Below the pieces are notes generated by a model. It was not told the DNA's origin. It did no database searches and saw only the letters and a list, made by a program, of their open reading frames with translations. A DNA stretch of 64,000 nucleotides from Alkalinema sp. FACHB-956. GTDB taxonomy: Bacteria; Cyanobacteriota; Cyanobacteriia; Leptolyngbyales; Leptolyngbyaceae. This document shows positions 37,766 through 48,157 of the stretch, piece after piece (the stretch's first letter is position 1; the number at the start of each line of letters is the position of its first letter). Location: contig NZ_JACJRC010000016.1 in assembly GCF_014697025.1 (NCBI RefSeq), forward strand, positions 62,001-126,000, given 5' to 3'. Made by a program: the position numbers and the translations under genes.

Positions 37766-37846
37766 AGAGAATTAAGCCCTACCCTTTGCATGCTTTATTT
37801 TCCATCGTCTATTTTGAATTGTCTATTTTGAACTGGCACCCAACCC

Positions 37847-38383
37847 ATGACCGTTGACGCGATCGAAATTCTTTCTGCCCAAGAAGTGCGGCGAACCCTG
37901 ACTCGTCTCGCTTCACAAATTGTTGAAAAATCCGGTGATTTGTCCAATTTAGTGCTGTTGGGAATTTGGACTCGGGGGGTTCCCTTAGCCAAGGTGTTGG
38001 CGGAGCAAATTGCCGCCCTCGAACAGGTTGAGGTACCGTTGGGTTTTCTAGATATCACCTTCTACCGAGATGACCTCGATCGCATTGGTGTGCGGACGCC
38101 GGAAAAAACGGAAATTCCCTTTGATTTGACGGGTAAAACCGTGGTGCTGGTGGATGATGTGATTTTTAAAGGGCGGACAATTCGCGCGGCCTTGGATGCC
38201 ATTAACGACTATGGTCGTCCGGGGATTATTCGGCTGGCGGTGATGATCGATCGGGGCCACCGGGAAGTACCGATTCAACCCGATTTTGTCGGGAAAGTTT
38301 TGCCCACGTCCAAGGAAGAAGTTGTAAAAGTTTATCTTCAAGAAATTGATGGGCGCGAAGGTGTTGAGTTACTGAAGGTCTAA
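37847..38383 (+). CDS. pyrR: Bifunctional pyr operon attenuator/uracil phosphoribosyltransferase PyrR
   Basis: A 178-residue type I phosphoribosyltransferase. The PRPP loop is [21 protein letters not shown]; the conserved regions [17 protein letters not shown] and [22 protein letters not shown] are present. PyrR binds pyr mRNA leaders and has low UPRTase activity. No pyrimidine biosynthetic gene or attenuator is adjacent, so its RNA targets, if any, are elsewhere. Confidence 0.95.
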   Translation: MTVDAIEILSAQEVRRTLTRLASQIVEKSGDLSNLVLLGIWTRGVPLAKVLAEQIAALEQVEVPLGFLDITFYRDDLDRIGVRTPEKTEIPFDLTGKTVVLVDDVIFKGRTIRAALDAINDYGRPGIIRLAVMIDRGHREVPIQPDFVGKVLPTSKEEVVKVYLQEIDGREGVELLKV

Positions 38384-38443
38384 AAAATTCAACCAAGCAG
38401 CCTTTTTTTATAGACAGGTCGTCGTATAGCTAGGTAGGTCATC

Positions 38444-38731
38444 ATGCAGCAAACCTTAACACTCCAATTGGACGATCGTGTTTTTGCAGTGATTCAACAA
38501 CAAGCCGAAAATCTGGGAATTCCCCTGGAAGAATTTGCTGCTAGCTTATTGGCGCAGCAGTTTCCCCCCGTGCCTCAGCCGGATCTTACAGGTATGGAAA
38601 ACAATCTTGCCAAAGCCAACTTTGAACGCCATTTTGGGAGATTACATCTCGGTTCTGCCATAGCTGTGGATAATGAAAGTATTGATGAGGATTTAGCTCA
38701 AGAGTACTCTGATTCTCACGGAGACCTGTAA
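38444..38731 (+). CDS. RHH-like antitoxin-type protein upstream of a PIN toxin
   Basis: A 95-residue protein. The N-terminus TLTLQLDDRVFAVIQQQAENLGIPLEEFAASLLAQQF has the strand-helix-helix pattern of ribbon-helix-helix DNA-binding antitoxins. The C-terminal half is acidic (NESIDEDLAQEYSDSHGDL), as expected for a toxin-neutralising tail. Its stop overlaps the toxin start by one base (TAATG), a classical VapBC-style coupling. Family name not certain. Confidence 0.7.
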   Translation: MQQTLTLQLDDRVFAVIQQQAENLGIPLEEFAASLLAQQFPPVPQPDLTGMENNLAKANFERHFGRLHLGSAIAVDNESIDEDLAQEYSDSHGDL

Positions 38732-39121
38732 TGTTGTTGGATACGTCTGGTTTACTGTGTTTGCACTATCCCAGCGGAACCTCTTCATACTCAAGCTTGT
38801 GCTGCTTATAAACAGGCAACTAATCTTCTAACCCATAGCTATGTGATTGCAGAATATGTCGCATTGGCAAATGCAAGAAAATTTCCGCGTCCATTGGTTC
38901 TAGATTTTATTAATGATTTGCTCAATAATCCAGATATAGAAGTTGTCTGGGTAGATGAGACATTAAATCGAGCCGAGATCGAACTATTGCACAGGAGGCA
39001 AGATAAAACTTATTCGCTGTGTGATTCAGTTAGTTTCGTTCTAATGCGTCAAAGAAAAATTTTCCATGCATTAACAACCGATCGACATTTTGAGCGGGAA
39101 GGGTTTATTCGGCTCCTGTAA
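38731..39121 (+). pseudogene. PIN-domain (VapC-type) toxin with a frameshift near 38770-38775
   Basis: ATG 38731 gives MLLDTSGLLCLHYPS and then stops at 38809. Shifting frame at about 38771 restores AEPLHTQACAAYKQATNLL leading into VIAEYVALANARKFPRPLVL and onward to 39121. The combined product has the PIN acidic set: Asp4, Glu in IAEY, Asp in SLCDSVSF and Asp in TTDRHFE. The downstream part alone lacks the first Asp and would be inactive. The length of the whole (about 130 residues) is normal for VapC. A sequencing error is possible, but as written the toxin is broken while its antitoxin is intact. Confidence 0.8.
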
Positions 39122-39228
39122 TCTTCTGCTCTAGCAAAGGCTGAAACTCTTGTGGTCTAATTGGGAAGGCTGCTAAAAGTTCCGATGATGGCGCTGTCAA
39201 GTTTATTCCAATCAGTACAGGTTAATCC

Positions 39229-40263
39229 ATGTCTTCCCAAGAAACGCAAAATCGTAAAGCCGATCACCTGCGCGTTTGCCTCGAAGAGGATGTGCAATGC
39301 CGGGAAACCACCAGCGGGTTAGAACACTATCGCTTTACCCATGCCTGTCTGCCGGAATTGAACTATGACGAGATTGACCTATCTACCCAGTTTCTAGGCA
39401 AACGGTTGAATGCGCCGATTCTGATTTCCTCCATGACGGGCGGAACGGAACTGGCGAAATTGATTAACTATCGCTTGGCCACGATCGCCCAGGAATATCG
39501 CTTGGCCATGGGGGTCGGCTCCCAGCGGGTGGCGATCGAAAAACCGGAGGTGGCCGATAGTTTCCAAATCCGTAAGCTGGCACCGGATGCGCTGCTGTTG
39601 GCCAATATTGGAGCTGTACAACTGAATTACCACTATGGGCTGGAGCAATGCCGCAAGGCGATCGACCTGTTGGAAGCCGACGCCTTAATTCTGCACCTGA
39701 ATCCCCTGCAAGAGGCGGTGCAAACGCGGGGCGATCGCAACTTCGCCGGACTGTTGGAAAAAATTGCGCTGTTATGCGATCAATTGCCCGTTCCCGTGAT
39801 TGCCAAGGAAGTGGGCAATGGCATTTCTGCGGCCATGGCGAAACAACTGATCCAGGCGGGTGTGGGAGCGATCGATGTGGCCGGGGCGGGCGGTACCTCC
39901 TGGGCCAAAGTAGAGGCGGGACGAGCCACTGATGCTAAACAGCGGCGTTTAGGAGCCACCTTTGCCGATTGGGGCTTGCCGACGGCGGATTGTGTGGTGC
40001 AGGTGCGTGAAGTGGATGGGGAGATTCCCCTGATTGCCTCTGGGGGCTTGCGGACGGGGCTGGATGTGGCCAAAACGATCGCCCTGGGGGCGGATTTAGG
40101 CGGATTGGCTCTTCCCTTTTTGCAGGCAGCCAATGACTCAGAAGCTGCACTCCATGAATTAGTCGATATTTTATTTGCAGAAATTGCAACGACCTTGTTC
40201 TGCACAGGCAGTCCCAACTTGCAAGCCCTGCGGCGATCGCACCTGCTGACTTGCGCGTGCTGA
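39229..40263 (+). CDS. fni: Type 2 isopentenyl-diphosphate delta-isomerase
   Basis: A 344-residue FMN enzyme interconverting IPP and DMAPP, used by cyanobacteria in the MEP pathway. Signatures: R-K-x-D-H in [75 protein letters not shown] (FMN phosphate site) and [30 protein letters not shown]. Complete. Its products feed chlorophyll phytyl, carotenoid and quinone tails. Confidence 0.96.
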   Translation: MSSQETQNRKADHLRVCLEEDVQCRETTSGLEHYRFTHACLPELNYDEIDLSTQFLGKRLNAPILISSMTGGTELAKLINYRLATIAQEYRLAMGVGSQRVAIEKPEVADSFQIRKLAPDALLLANIGAVQLNYHYGLEQCRKAIDLLEADALILHLNPLQEAVQTRGDRNFAGLLEKIALLCDQLPVPVIAKEVGNGISAAMAKQLIQAGVGAIDVAGAGGTSWAKVEAGRATDAKQRRLGATFADWGLPTADCVVQVREVDGEIPLIASGGLRTGLDVAKTIALGADLGGLALPFLQAANDSEAALHELVDILFAEIATTLFCTGSPNLQALRRSHLLTCAC

Positions 40264-40360
40264 CCATTGAAGATTTGCTGCTGAATGTACAAAGAATGCT
40301 GTTAGAGGGTGATAATGATCGGGGTGATTTTGCAGAAATCTCAGGATCCGTCATTACCAC

Positions 40361-40388
40361 CCCGCTGCTTGTCTACAAACGCAGCGGG
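40361..40388 (+). terminator. Hairpin between fni and sir
   Basis: CCCGCTGC (40361-40368) pairs with GCAGCGGG (40381-40388), loop of 12. No T-run follows, so it may be a weak terminator or leader structure upstream of sir. Confidence 0.5.
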
Positions 40389-40498
40389 AATTCCAAAAGA
40401 TTCTGTAATTTATGGTGATCAGTGGATCCGTAATGGTAGAATCGGATTCATCATAATTCCGATAGACTTACCGGGGATGTCCCCCTTGCATCACAGCC

Positions 40499-42820
40499 AT
40501 GGTCATGACACCTGATACACCAGCCCTTGAGAAAAAACCTTCTAAGGTAGAAGGCATCAAGGAAAGAAGTAACTTTCTGCGGGAGCCCCTCGCCAGCGAG
40601 TTGCAGAATGATCTCAATTATTTTTCTGAGGATGCGATTCAACTCCTCAAGTTCCATGGTTCCTATCAGCAAGATAACCGCGAGAACCGCGTTAAGGGTC
40701 AGGAAAAAGACTATCAAATGATGCTGCGGACGCGCAGTCCCGGAGGCTTCATCCCGCCGCAGTTGTATCTCACCCTCGATCGGCTCTCCGATGAGTACGG
40801 TAACCACACCCTGCGAGCGACGACGCGCCAAGGGTTCCAACTCCATGGTGTGCTCAAAAAGAATTTAAAGGCCACGATCGCGGCGATCGCCCACAGCATG
40901 GGGTCAACCTTGGCGGCCTGCGGCGATGTGAATCGTAATGTGATGGCTCCGCCTGCGCCCTTCCGCAATCGGCCAGAATATGAGTTGGCGCGGGAATATG
41001 CCAATCGGATTGCGGACTTACTGACGCCCCAAACCGGAGCCTACTACGAGATTTGGCTGGATGGGGAAAAAGTGGTGTCCGGCGAAGAGCATCCCGATGT
41101 CATCGCAGCACGGCAGAACCATCAAAATGGCTCAACTTTCCCCGATTCCGTAGAACCCATCTATGGCACCCACTACATGCCCCGCAAGTTCAAAATTTGC
41201 GTCACGGTGCCGGGGGATAACTCCGTTGATCTGTTTTCCCAAGACCTGTCGCTGGTAGTGATTTGTAATAATGCAGGTCAGCTCCAGGGCTTTAATATCT
41301 ACGCAGGGGGCGGTCTAGGCCGTACCCACGGCAAGGAAGAAACCTTTGCCCGGATTGCTGATCCGATCGGCTATGTCGAAGCGGCGGATATTTACGAAGC
41401 AGTCAAGGCGATCGTGGCGACCCAGCGGGATTACGGCGATCGCACCGATCGTCGCCATGCTCGGTTGAAGTACTTGATCCACGAATGGGGCGTTGACACC
41501 TTCAAAGCCAAGGTGGAAGAGTATTTCGGGAAAGCCTTGCAGCCGTTGGCTAAACTTCCCACTTGGCAGTATGAAGACTTCCTAGGCTGGCATGAACAGG
41601 GCGACGGCAAGTGGTTTGTCGGCATTTCGATCGAAAACGGTCGGGTCAAAGATGCGGGGGAATTTCGCCTCAAGTCTGCGCTGAAAACCTTGGTGTCTAC
41701 CTATCAGCTGCCAATGCTGTTGACCCCGAGCCAGAACGCGATTTTGTACGATATTCGTCCGGAAGATAGGGCGGCGATCGCGCAAATTTTGGCGGAGCAC
41801 GGCATCAAACGGGAAGACGAAATCGACACGTTGGTGCGTTACTCCATGGCCTGCCCCGCACTACCGCTCTGCGGTTTGGCCAATACTGAAGCTGAGCGGA
41901 TTTTGCCGGACATGCTGACTCGGGTTCGGGCGGTGTTAACCAAAGTCGGCTTGCCGGAAGAGCATTTCATTACCCGCATTACGGGCTGCCCCAACGGCTG
42001 TGCCCGTCCCTACCTGGCGGAATTGGGCTTTGTGGGGAATGGCCCCAATCAGTACCAACTGTGGCTGGGGGCTGCGCCGAACCAAACCCGGTTGTCCGAG
42101 GTCTATGTCGAGAAAATGCATCTCGATGACTTGGAAAAGACGCTGGAACCCGTCTTTGCCTTGTTCAAAAAGCGTCGGAAAAAGGCGGAAAGTTTCGGGG
42201 ATTTCTGCCATCGAGTTGGTTTTGAAGCGCTACGCCAGTTTGCGGTAACCTATGCAGCGCGGCGGGAAGGCAAAGCGTTGGATCACCGGAAACGGGTAAC
42301 GGTGCGAGATGAGGTCTATCTGCGCTTGCAGGATGCCGCTGCCGCCAAGGGGGTTTCCATGACGGAGCTGGCGACGGAAATTATCGATCAATACCTGAGT
42401 CAACATCAAATTGCAGAAGCAGTACCCACAGCGTTCACCAACGAATCGGTAGATGCTGAGCAGGTCATGGTTGAAGCAGTTTCTGAAGTTCCGATCGAAT
42501 CTACTGTTACAGCTTCCATTGAACCAACGATCGAACTTGTTGCGGAACAGTCTACGGAACAATCTGCTGAATCGTCTACGGAATTACCGATCGAACCTCT
42601 AGCAGAATCTGCGATCGAACCTATTGCGGAACAGTCTATGGAATCCTCTGAACAATCTGACGCAACAGCAACTGAACCTGTGGAGTCAGAAACGGAATCC
42701 CTAGAGACGCCTGTAGAAGCTTCCGTAGAAACGCCTGTAGAAACGGCGGTTGCGGCATCCTTTAGTTCTTCTACTGCTTCCCCTGGATTCGGCTCTAGCT
42801 GGGACGGGCGTGGTTTCTAA
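40499..42820 (+). CDS. sir: Ferredoxin-sulfite reductase with RHH-like domain and acidic C-terminal tail
   Basis: A 773-residue protein. Residues 1 to about 585 are a complete sirohaem/[4Fe-4S] sulfite reductase: [29 protein letters not shown], and the cluster cysteines in [14 protein letters not shown] and [15 protein letters not shown]. It reduces sulfite to sulfide with electrons from ferredoxin. Residues about 595-637 ([20 protein letters not shown]... to DQYLSQHQ) read as a ribbon-helix-helix-like element. Residues 638-773 are a Glu/Ser/Thr/Ala-rich repetitive tail (IEPLAE, TPVEA units). Known Sir proteins are nearer 640 residues. ATG 40505 is an alternative start. A terminator follows. 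Confidence 0.95.
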   Translation: MVMTPDTPALEKKPSKVEGIKERSNFLREPLASELQNDLNYFSEDAIQLLKFHGSYQQDNRENRVKGQEKDYQMMLRTRSPGGFIPPQLYLTLDRLSDEYGNHTLRATTRQGFQLHGVLKKNLKATIAAIAHSMGSTLAACGDVNRNVMAPPAPFRNRPEYELAREYANRIADLLTPQTGAYYEIWLDGEKVVSGEEHPDVIAARQNHQNGSTFPDSVEPIYGTHYMPRKFKICVTVPGDNSVDLFSQDLSLVVICNNAGQLQGFNIYAGGGLGRTHGKEETFARIADPIGYVEAADIYEAVKAIVATQRDYGDRTDRRHARLKYLIHEWGVDTFKAKVEEYFGKALQPLAKLPTWQYEDFLGWHEQGDGKWFVGISIENGRVKDAGEFRLKSALKTLVSTYQLPMLLTPSQNAILYDIRPEDRAAIAQILAEHGIKREDEIDTLVRYSMACPALPLCGLANTEAERILPDMLTRVRAVLTKVGLPEEHFITRITGCPNGCARPYLAELGFVGNGPNQYQLWLGAAPNQTRLSEVYVEKMHLDDLEKTLEPVFALFKKRRKKAESFGDFCHRVGFEALRQFAVTYAARREGKALDHRKRVTVRDEVYLRLQDAAAAKGVSMTELATEIIDQYLSQHQIAEAVPTAFTNESVDAEQVMVEAVSEVPIESTVTASIEPTIELVAEQSTEQSAESSTELPIEPLAESAIEPIAEQSMESSEQSDATATEPVESETESLETPVEASVETPVETAVAASFSSSTASPGFGSSWDGRGF

Positions 42821-42852
42821 GGTTTAAATTGGAATTATTAATTTGAATCAGA

Positions 42853-42883
42853 AAAACAGGGCGGATTCATTTTGCCCTGTTTT
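42853..42883 (+). terminator. Rho-independent terminator of sir
   Basis: AAAACAGGGC (42853-42862) pairs with GCCCTGTTTT (42874-42883), followed by ATTTT. Confidence 0.9.
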
Positions 42884-43031
42884 ATTTTGACCTTAATACA
42901 TGTCCCTATCTTCCAGCTTCAGCGTTCATCCTTCCGCGTTTTGCCACAGTTTCAGCAAATCTTTAGCTTTCCCTCATCGGTTTCTCGAAAAAATCCTGGA
43001 TGCTAAAGCTATCTAATTTTGGGATTAGGCC

Positions 43032-45056
43032 ATGGGCATTCAATTGGGGCGAGAGATTTGTGGTCGATCGGGAATTGCCAGTACCCGTGAGTGGTTGGTT
43101 ACCAATGGGATTGGCGGCTATGCAGCAGGCACGATCGCGGGCTCGCTGACTCGGCGCTACCATGGGATTTTAATTGCAGCACTCCAGCCCCCTTTGGGAC
43201 GCACGTTATTGGTCAGTCAGCTGGAGGAAATCATTGACTATGGCGATCGTACCTATGAACTGGCGACGAATGTCTGGAGTGACGGTTCGGTGCACCCCCA
43301 GGGCTACCAATACCTAGAGCAATTCTCCTTAGAAGGTAGTATTCCCACTTGGCACTATGCCTGTGCCGATGCACTGCTGGAGAAACAAATCTGGATGCAG
43401 CCGGGTGAAAATACAACTTACATCACCTATCGGCTATTACGAGCAACACAGCCGTTAATACTTCGAGTCAATGCTTTAGTGAATTACCGAGATTACCACG
43501 GTGATACACAAACGATTTGGTCAATGGATATTCGATCGATTCAGGATCATCCTCAAATCCAGGGCGTAAAAATTCAGGCATTCCCCGAGGCTGTTCCGTT
43601 TTATCTACTCAGCGATCGGGCAACGGTCACTCCTGCCCACGACTGGTACTACAATTTTGATTTAGCGGTAGAGCGATATCGAGGGTTAAGAGATCGGGAA
43701 AACCATCTCCATGCTGCCACGTTTCAGATGACGTTAAATCCTGGAGAAGTAGTGACCCTTGTCGCGAGTACTGAGCTTCATACCTCGATCGCGTGTGATT
43801 CTGCCCGACAGCAGCGCCAGCACCATGAAAAAACATTGCTACAAGCCGCGATTTCTCAGAACAAGACCCAGCTAGTTCCTGATTGGATACAGCAGTTGAT
43901 CCTAGCGGCTGATCAGTTTATTGTCGATCGACCGACGCCAGATTTTCCCATGGGTAAAACAATCATTGCAGGCTATCCCTGGTTTAGTGATTGGGGACGG
44001 GATACGATGATTAGTCTGCCGGGACTCACGCTCTGTACAGGGCGTCCAGACATTGCCCGATCGATTCTACTAACGTTTTCTAAGTATGTCGATCGGGGTA
44101 TGATTCCCAATCGCTTTCCCGATGCAGGGGAAATTCCTGAATATAACACCGTTGATGCAACCCTTTGGTATATCGAAGCAATTCGCGCTTACTATTACCA
44201 GACAGGAGACGAGGATTTACTTAAACAATTGTTTCCTGTGGTGCAGGAAATTATTGATTGGCATTGCCAGGGAACACGATATCAGATTCGTGCTGATGCT
44301 GAGGATGGCTTACTCTACGCGGGGGAGCCGGGGGTGCAATTGACTTGGATGGATGCAAAGGTGGGCGATTGGGTGGTGACGCCCCGGATTGGCAAACCGA
44401 TCGAAATTAATGCCCTCTGGTATAACGCTGTGCGATCGCTGGCAAAATTTGCGCGGCGACTCCAGCAACCGCACCAAGACTACGACGCCCTTGCCGATCG
44501 GATTCAAACCCATTTCGCCAAGTTCTGGAATGCTGAATTGGGGTATTGCTATGACCTGTTGGATGGGCCGGAGGGGGCAGATTCAACGTTGCGACCGAAT
44601 CAATTGTTCGCGATCGCCTTACCTGCCTTGGGTACAGCCGATTTTCCAGCCCTACTCACCCTTGACCAACAAAAAGCGGTGGTCGATCGCTGTGCACGAC
44701 ATTTACTCACATCCCACGGGCTGCGATCGCTCAGTCCCAGTCATCCCCAGTACCAAGGGCACTATGGCGGCACGCAGTTGCAACGGGATGGAGCCTATCA
44801 CCAGGGTACGGTTTGGGGCTGGCTGTTGGGGGCATTCGCGATCGGGCATTTTCGGGTGTATGGGAATGCGACAGCGGCGCTGCAATTTTTGCAACCGATG
44901 GCACACCATCTATTGGATCACGGGGTCGGCAGTCTCAGCGAAATTTTTGATGGGGATGCGCCAATGACGCCACGGGGTTGCTTTGCCCAAGCTTGGACAG
45001 TAGCGGAAGTGCTAAGGGCTTGGTTCGTCCTTTCTGAGTATTTAACGCAGATTTAA
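43032..45056 (+). CDS. Glycogen debranching enzyme-like glycoside hydrolase (amylo-alpha-1,6-glucosidase family)
   Basis: A 674-residue protein. The N-terminal beta-sandwich starts EWLVTNGIGGYAAGTIAGSLTRRYHGILIAAL, the GDE_N signature. The C-terminal (alpha/alpha)6 barrel (about 295-670) has GYPWFSDWGRDTMISLPGL, FPDAGEIPEYNTVDATLWYIEAI, WMDAKVGDWVVTPRIGKPIEINALWYNA and DGAYHQGTVWGWLLG, which carry the acidic residues of GH133-type enzymes. It probably hydrolyses alpha-1,6 branches of glycogen or a similar glucan in the cytoplasm. Monocistronic. Confidence 0.92.
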   Translation: MGIQLGREICGRSGIASTREWLVTNGIGGYAAGTIAGSLTRRYHGILIAALQPPLGRTLLVSQLEEIIDYGDRTYELATNVWSDGSVHPQGYQYLEQFSLEGSIPTWHYACADALLEKQIWMQPGENTTYITYRLLRATQPLILRVNALVNYRDYHGDTQTIWSMDIRSIQDHPQIQGVKIQAFPEAVPFYLLSDRATVTPAHDWYYNFDLAVERYRGLRDRENHLHAATFQMTLNPGEVVTLVASTELHTSIACDSARQQRQHHEKTLLQAAISQNKTQLVPDWIQQLILAADQFIVDRPTPDFPMGKTIIAGYPWFSDWGRDTMISLPGLTLCTGRPDIARSILLTFSKYVDRGMIPNRFPDAGEIPEYNTVDATLWYIEAIRAYYYQTGDEDLLKQLFPVVQEIIDWHCQGTRYQIRADAEDGLLYAGEPGVQLTWMDAKVGDWVVTPRIGKPIEINALWYNAVRSLAKFARRLQQPHQDYDALADRIQTHFAKFWNAELGYCYDLLDGPEGADSTLRPNQLFAIALPALGTADFPALLTLDQQKAVVDRCARHLLTSHGLRSLSPSHPQYQGHYGGTQLQRDGAYHQGTVWGWLLGAFAIGHFRVYGNATAALQFLQPMAHHLLDHGVGSLSEIFDGDAPMTPRGCFAQAWTVAEVLRAWFVLSEYLTQI

Positions 45057-45098
45057 TAGACTTATCAGGTATTCTGGCCTGAATATGAGGACTCAATA

Positions 45099-45527
45099 CT
45101 AGTTTATTTTTGGAGGATGCCAACCGAACTCTGTCCAAATAGCACGGGCTGCAACAATATTGTCATTATTTAATCGAAGAGAGATTATAGTTGCTCTCCC
45201 GATCGAGGTTATTCCAATAATTTGTGTACCGCCGTTGTCCCAGTGAAAATGCTCACGCCACTGTTGTCTACGGGGATTGAAAAGGGGGACAAATTGTTGT
45301 GTTTGAGGATCGGTTGCGCCTGTCCTAGCTCCTTTGAATTCGTTACATCGATAACAAGCAGCAGCGAGATTATCGGCTGAGTCTTGGCCTCCCTGGGAGA
45401 TTGGACAAATGTGATCCATGACTAAAGGACTTCCAGTAAGGCGGGAAGAGGTTTTGCAGTACTCGCATCGGTAACCGGCACGATCAATCACTTGCTGTCT
45501 AAGACTGTCCGAAATTGCCATAGTCAA
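45099..45527 (-). CDS. HNH endonuclease
   Basis: A 142-residue protein with a complete HNH/ZF core: Cys21-x2-Cys24 (YRCEYC), Asp38-His39 (VMDHICPISQGG), Asn53 (DNLAAACYRCN) and Cys58-x2-Cys61. The second half is a small beta-rich domain (FVPLFNPRRQQWREHFHW). The enzyme should be a metal-dependent DNA nuclease. It follows the RHH-like gene by 24 bases on the same strand, which suggests an operon. Such pairs occur in many cyanobacteria; their purpose is unknown. Confidence 0.92.
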   Translation of the reverse strand: MTMAISDSLRQQVIDRAGYRCEYCKTSSRLTGSPLVMDHICPISQGGQDSADNLAAACYRCNEFKGARTGATDPQTQQFVPLFNPRRQQWREHFHWDNGGTQIIGITSIGRATIISLRLNNDNIVAARAIWTEFGWHPPKIN

Positions 45528-45551
45528 AGCTTATGAGTCATAATCTGTGCT

Positions 45552-45962
45552 TTACAACTCGTTGAGAGTAGGAATTTTTTGCCCGCGCCAACGCAGGATT
45601 GACCAAGCGTAAGCTTTTTGTAGCATGAGTTGGTCGGCAGCTTCCCGGAGTGCGGTAAGTTCCTGGCGTTCTTCGATCGTGAGTTGATCGGTTTCGTTTT
45701 TAGTTAATAGATAGGCGTGGCGATCGTGTTGCTGAGGAGAAATCGTGGCTTGAGCGATCGTCTGGAGGGCCTCGCTACTCAGGGTTTGGAGAGCAAGAAG
45801 GTGGGGTTGAAGCTCCGAAGGTGCGTTGTCAGGAGTGGGAGGGAGATTGCTGAGAATACTTTGTGTAATGAGAGCTTCTAGGGGTTGGTGGGTTAGGTTT
45901 GCAATGCGAGTGAGTTGCTGAAAAACCAGCTCGGGAAGTTCGATCGTGATGGACTGTGACAT
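45552..45962 (-). CDS. RHH-like protein paired with the HNH endonuclease
   Basis: A 136-residue protein. The N-terminus SITIELPELVFQQLTRIANLTHQPLEALITQSIL has a beta-helix-helix pattern like CopG/RHH regulators. The C-terminal half is helical with LTIEERQELTALREAADQLMLQKAYAWSILRWRGQ. Cyanobacterial genomes carry many genes with this C-terminal LMLxKAYAxxLLKWRG element next to HNH or PIN genes. An antitoxin or regulator role is inferred from the neighbour only. Confidence 0.7.
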   Translation of the reverse strand: MSQSITIELPELVFQQLTRIANLTHQPLEALITQSILSNLPPTPDNAPSELQPHLLALQTLSSEALQTIAQATISPQQHDRHAYLLTKNETDQLTIEERQELTALREAADQLMLQKAYAWSILRWRGQKIPTLNEL

Positions 45963-46335
45963 AACTGGTGGGCTTTAGAGCGAAGGATTCCTCTATTTTA
46001 ACCAATGGAAATTTCATCCAAAGATCTGGGATGGAAATTTACTGAGGACACCTCGCGATTACCTTATCCAAGGTTAGAGGATGACCGAAACCCTACCAGT
46101 TTATTGAGTACTTCCTAATTTGTTATCTTCATTAAATTTTTAACGTTACTTTTCCTGCAATTCAAGCGTTAACTTTAAATACATTACTCAAATTTCACTT
46201 ATTGATAGAGTCAATATATCTACTGCATCCAAAGTTGTACAAGTCCCTGAACATTGCGATCTATTGCGGACTAGGTTGGCTCGTGGTGGGTGTTTTAGGA
46301 TGTAAGTAGATAATGTGTAAACCTCGGAGGTTCCT
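45963..46335. other. AT-rich divergent spacer
   Basis: No supported gene. An imperfect inverted repeat AAATTTCATCC/GGATGGAAATTT lies at about 46008-46038, just upstream of the RHH-like gene, where an autoregulatory operator would be expected. Confidence 0.4.
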
Positions 46336-46581
46336 ATGTTTTTGATGCATAAACCGACAGGTACGCTTGTTGAAGTGCTGACCCTTCCCGACCTCTTCGA
46401 TCCATTCCAAACGGAAATTACCGGGCAACGGCATGCGGGGGAAGAAATGCAAGATCCGTTACCGTTTTTGAAGGCAGAAATGGTTTTCCCATCCGGTGAA
46501 GCACTCCCGACCTGTTGGATCAATTCCCACTACCGGGAACAGATGACTCAATCGGCAGCGAAATTCGCGGTTAGGGCTTAG
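46336..46581 (+). CDS. Small conserved cyanobacterial protein (81 aa)
   Basis: The product starts MFLMHKPTGTLVEVLTLPDLFDPFQTEITGQ and has FPSGEALPTCWINSHYR near the end. GGAGG precedes the ATG at six bases, supporting this start. It is soluble and slightly acidic with no domain I recognise, though I believe similar short proteins recur in cyanobacteria. Convergent with sat. Confidence 0.7.
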   Translation: MFLMHKPTGTLVEVLTLPDLFDPFQTEITGQRHAGEEMQDPLPFLKAEMVFPSGEALPTCWINSHYREQMTQSAAKFAVRA

Positions 46582-46698
46582 TCGTAGCATCGATCGCGTG
46601 ATAGTGTCGATGAATGCTCAGGATCGATCCTTGATCGCTAAACCGTTGCTGATTCAATTGGCAGAATTGATGCAATAACATCCTATTTGCCTCGATGC

Positions 46699-46729
46699 AA
46701 AAAAGGGAACAGGCTAGCTGCTCCCTTTT
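46699..46729 (-). terminator. Hairpin terminator between the 81-aa gene and sat
   Basis: AAAAGGGA (46701-46708) pairs with TCCCTTTT (46722-46729). On the minus strand a T6 run follows, consistent with terminating sat; on the plus strand TTTTCC follows, so it may work both ways. Confidence 0.8.
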
Positions 46730-46824
46730 CCTACAGTTGAATCACTGAGTTGAATTACTGGATGGCTCGATCGTGCGTTATTCGATCACGTCGATCGTAC
46801 CTGTCGATCGTCAAGCGATCGCCC

Positions 46825-48003
46825 CTACCCTTGTACCTTCATCGCCTTAGCCAATTCTGCGGCAACGAGGGGACGGGAGAATTCTGGCGGCGGTAATTCC
46901 CCACGACGCAGCATTTCCCGCACCTTGGTACCTGATAGGTGAACCCGTTGCTCGGGGGTGCTGGGGCTGGTTTTCACCGTGGCCATGGTATTTGTCACTG
47001 TGCAGTAGAAAGCGTGCTCAAACTTCAGGGGCACAATGCCGATCAACGCGGGATCGAACTCGTCAAAAATGTATTGAGCATCGAAGGTGCCGTAGTAGTC
47101 GCCCACACCCGCGTGGTCACGACCAACGATGAAGTGGGTGCAACCGTAGTTTTTCCGGATGAGTGCGTGGAAAATCGCTTCACGAGGCCCCGCGTAGCGC
47201 ATCGCTGAGGGGTTAATCCCCAAAATGACCCGATCCTGGGGATAGTAATTTTCGATCAGGATTTCATAGCAGCGCATCCGGATGTCTGCCGGGATGTCAT
47301 CTTCCTTCGTGGCACCTACGAGCGGATGTAGGAACAACCCATCCACGATTTCCATGGCGCACTTCTGAATGTATTCATGGGCGCGGTGCACGGGGTTGCG
47401 GGTTTGGAAGCCGACGATCGTATGCCAGCCCTTATCCAAAAATGCCTGACGAGAGACAGCGGGATCCAACTGGTATTTCGGGAAGAGGGGATGGGGATCC
47501 CGTTCCAGCAACCAAATGGGGCCGGCCAGATTAACATTGCCCTGTTGGTACACCACCGCCACACCGGGATGCTTTTCATCATCGGTGCGATAGACGTTGA
47601 CGGCTTCCTTCTGCTTGTCGTAGGTATATTTTTCCGTCAGTTGCAGAACCCCGATGTAGCGTCCGGTAGAGTCATCCAGACGTACATAGCTACCTTCTTC
47701 TAAAGGCGCGGCCACTTCTTCCGTCACAGACAGCGTAATCGGAATCGACCAAGGCAGACCATTGATGAGGTGCATATCCACCACCACACTGTCATAGTCC
47801 TGTTGGTTCATAAATCCGGTCAATGGGCTAAAGCCCCCGATCGCAATCATGTGCAAATCGGAAACCGCCCGCTCATCCAAGGCCACACGGGGCAGAAAGT
47901 CTGCTTTGCTGAGGAATTCTTCCTTTTGGGCTGGCGTTGCGATGCGGTTAATCAGTTCCCCACCGTGGGGAGCAATGCTGTCTGGACGGTGATACTTGGC
48001 CAT
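46825..48003 (-). CDS. sat: Sulfate adenylyltransferase (ATP sulfurylase)
   Basis: A 392-residue monofunctional enzyme making APS from ATP and sulfate. The nucleotide-binding motif is [19 protein letters not shown] with the HxxH pair; further motifs are [50 protein letters not shown] and [24 protein letters not shown]. No APS kinase domain is fused. It acts in the same pathway as sir 4 kb away, but the genes are on opposite strands and not in one operon. Confidence 0.97.
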   Translation of the reverse strand: MAKYHRPDSIAPHGGELINRIATPAQKEEFLSKADFLPRVALDERAVSDLHMIAIGGFSPLTGFMNQQDYDSVVVDMHLINGLPWSIPITLSVTEEVAAPLEEGSYVRLDDSTGRYIGVLQLTEKYTYDKQKEAVNVYRTDDEKHPGVAVVYQQGNVNLAGPIWLLERDPHPLFPKYQLDPAVSRQAFLDKGWHTIVGFQTRNPVHRAHEYIQKCAMEIVDGLFLHPLVGATKEDDIPADIRMRCYEILIENYYPQDRVILGINPSAMRYAGPREAIFHALIRKNYGCTHFIVGRDHAGVGDYYGTFDAQYIFDEFDPALIGIVPLKFEHAFYCTVTNTMATVKTSPSTPEQRVHLSGTKVREMLRRGELPPPEFSRPLVAAELAKAMKVQG

Positions 48004-48157
48004 GGGTTCTCTAGGGATTTCAACTCATTGCAAGCTTTGATCCTACCAGAGTCTTAACCCACCCCTAAATCTCTCGTGAAAACATCTAGGGTCGATCGGG
48101 GGATAGAGATTTTGGCAGGAATTAAGCGAACTCAACCGATCGGTAAAAATCGGCGGG

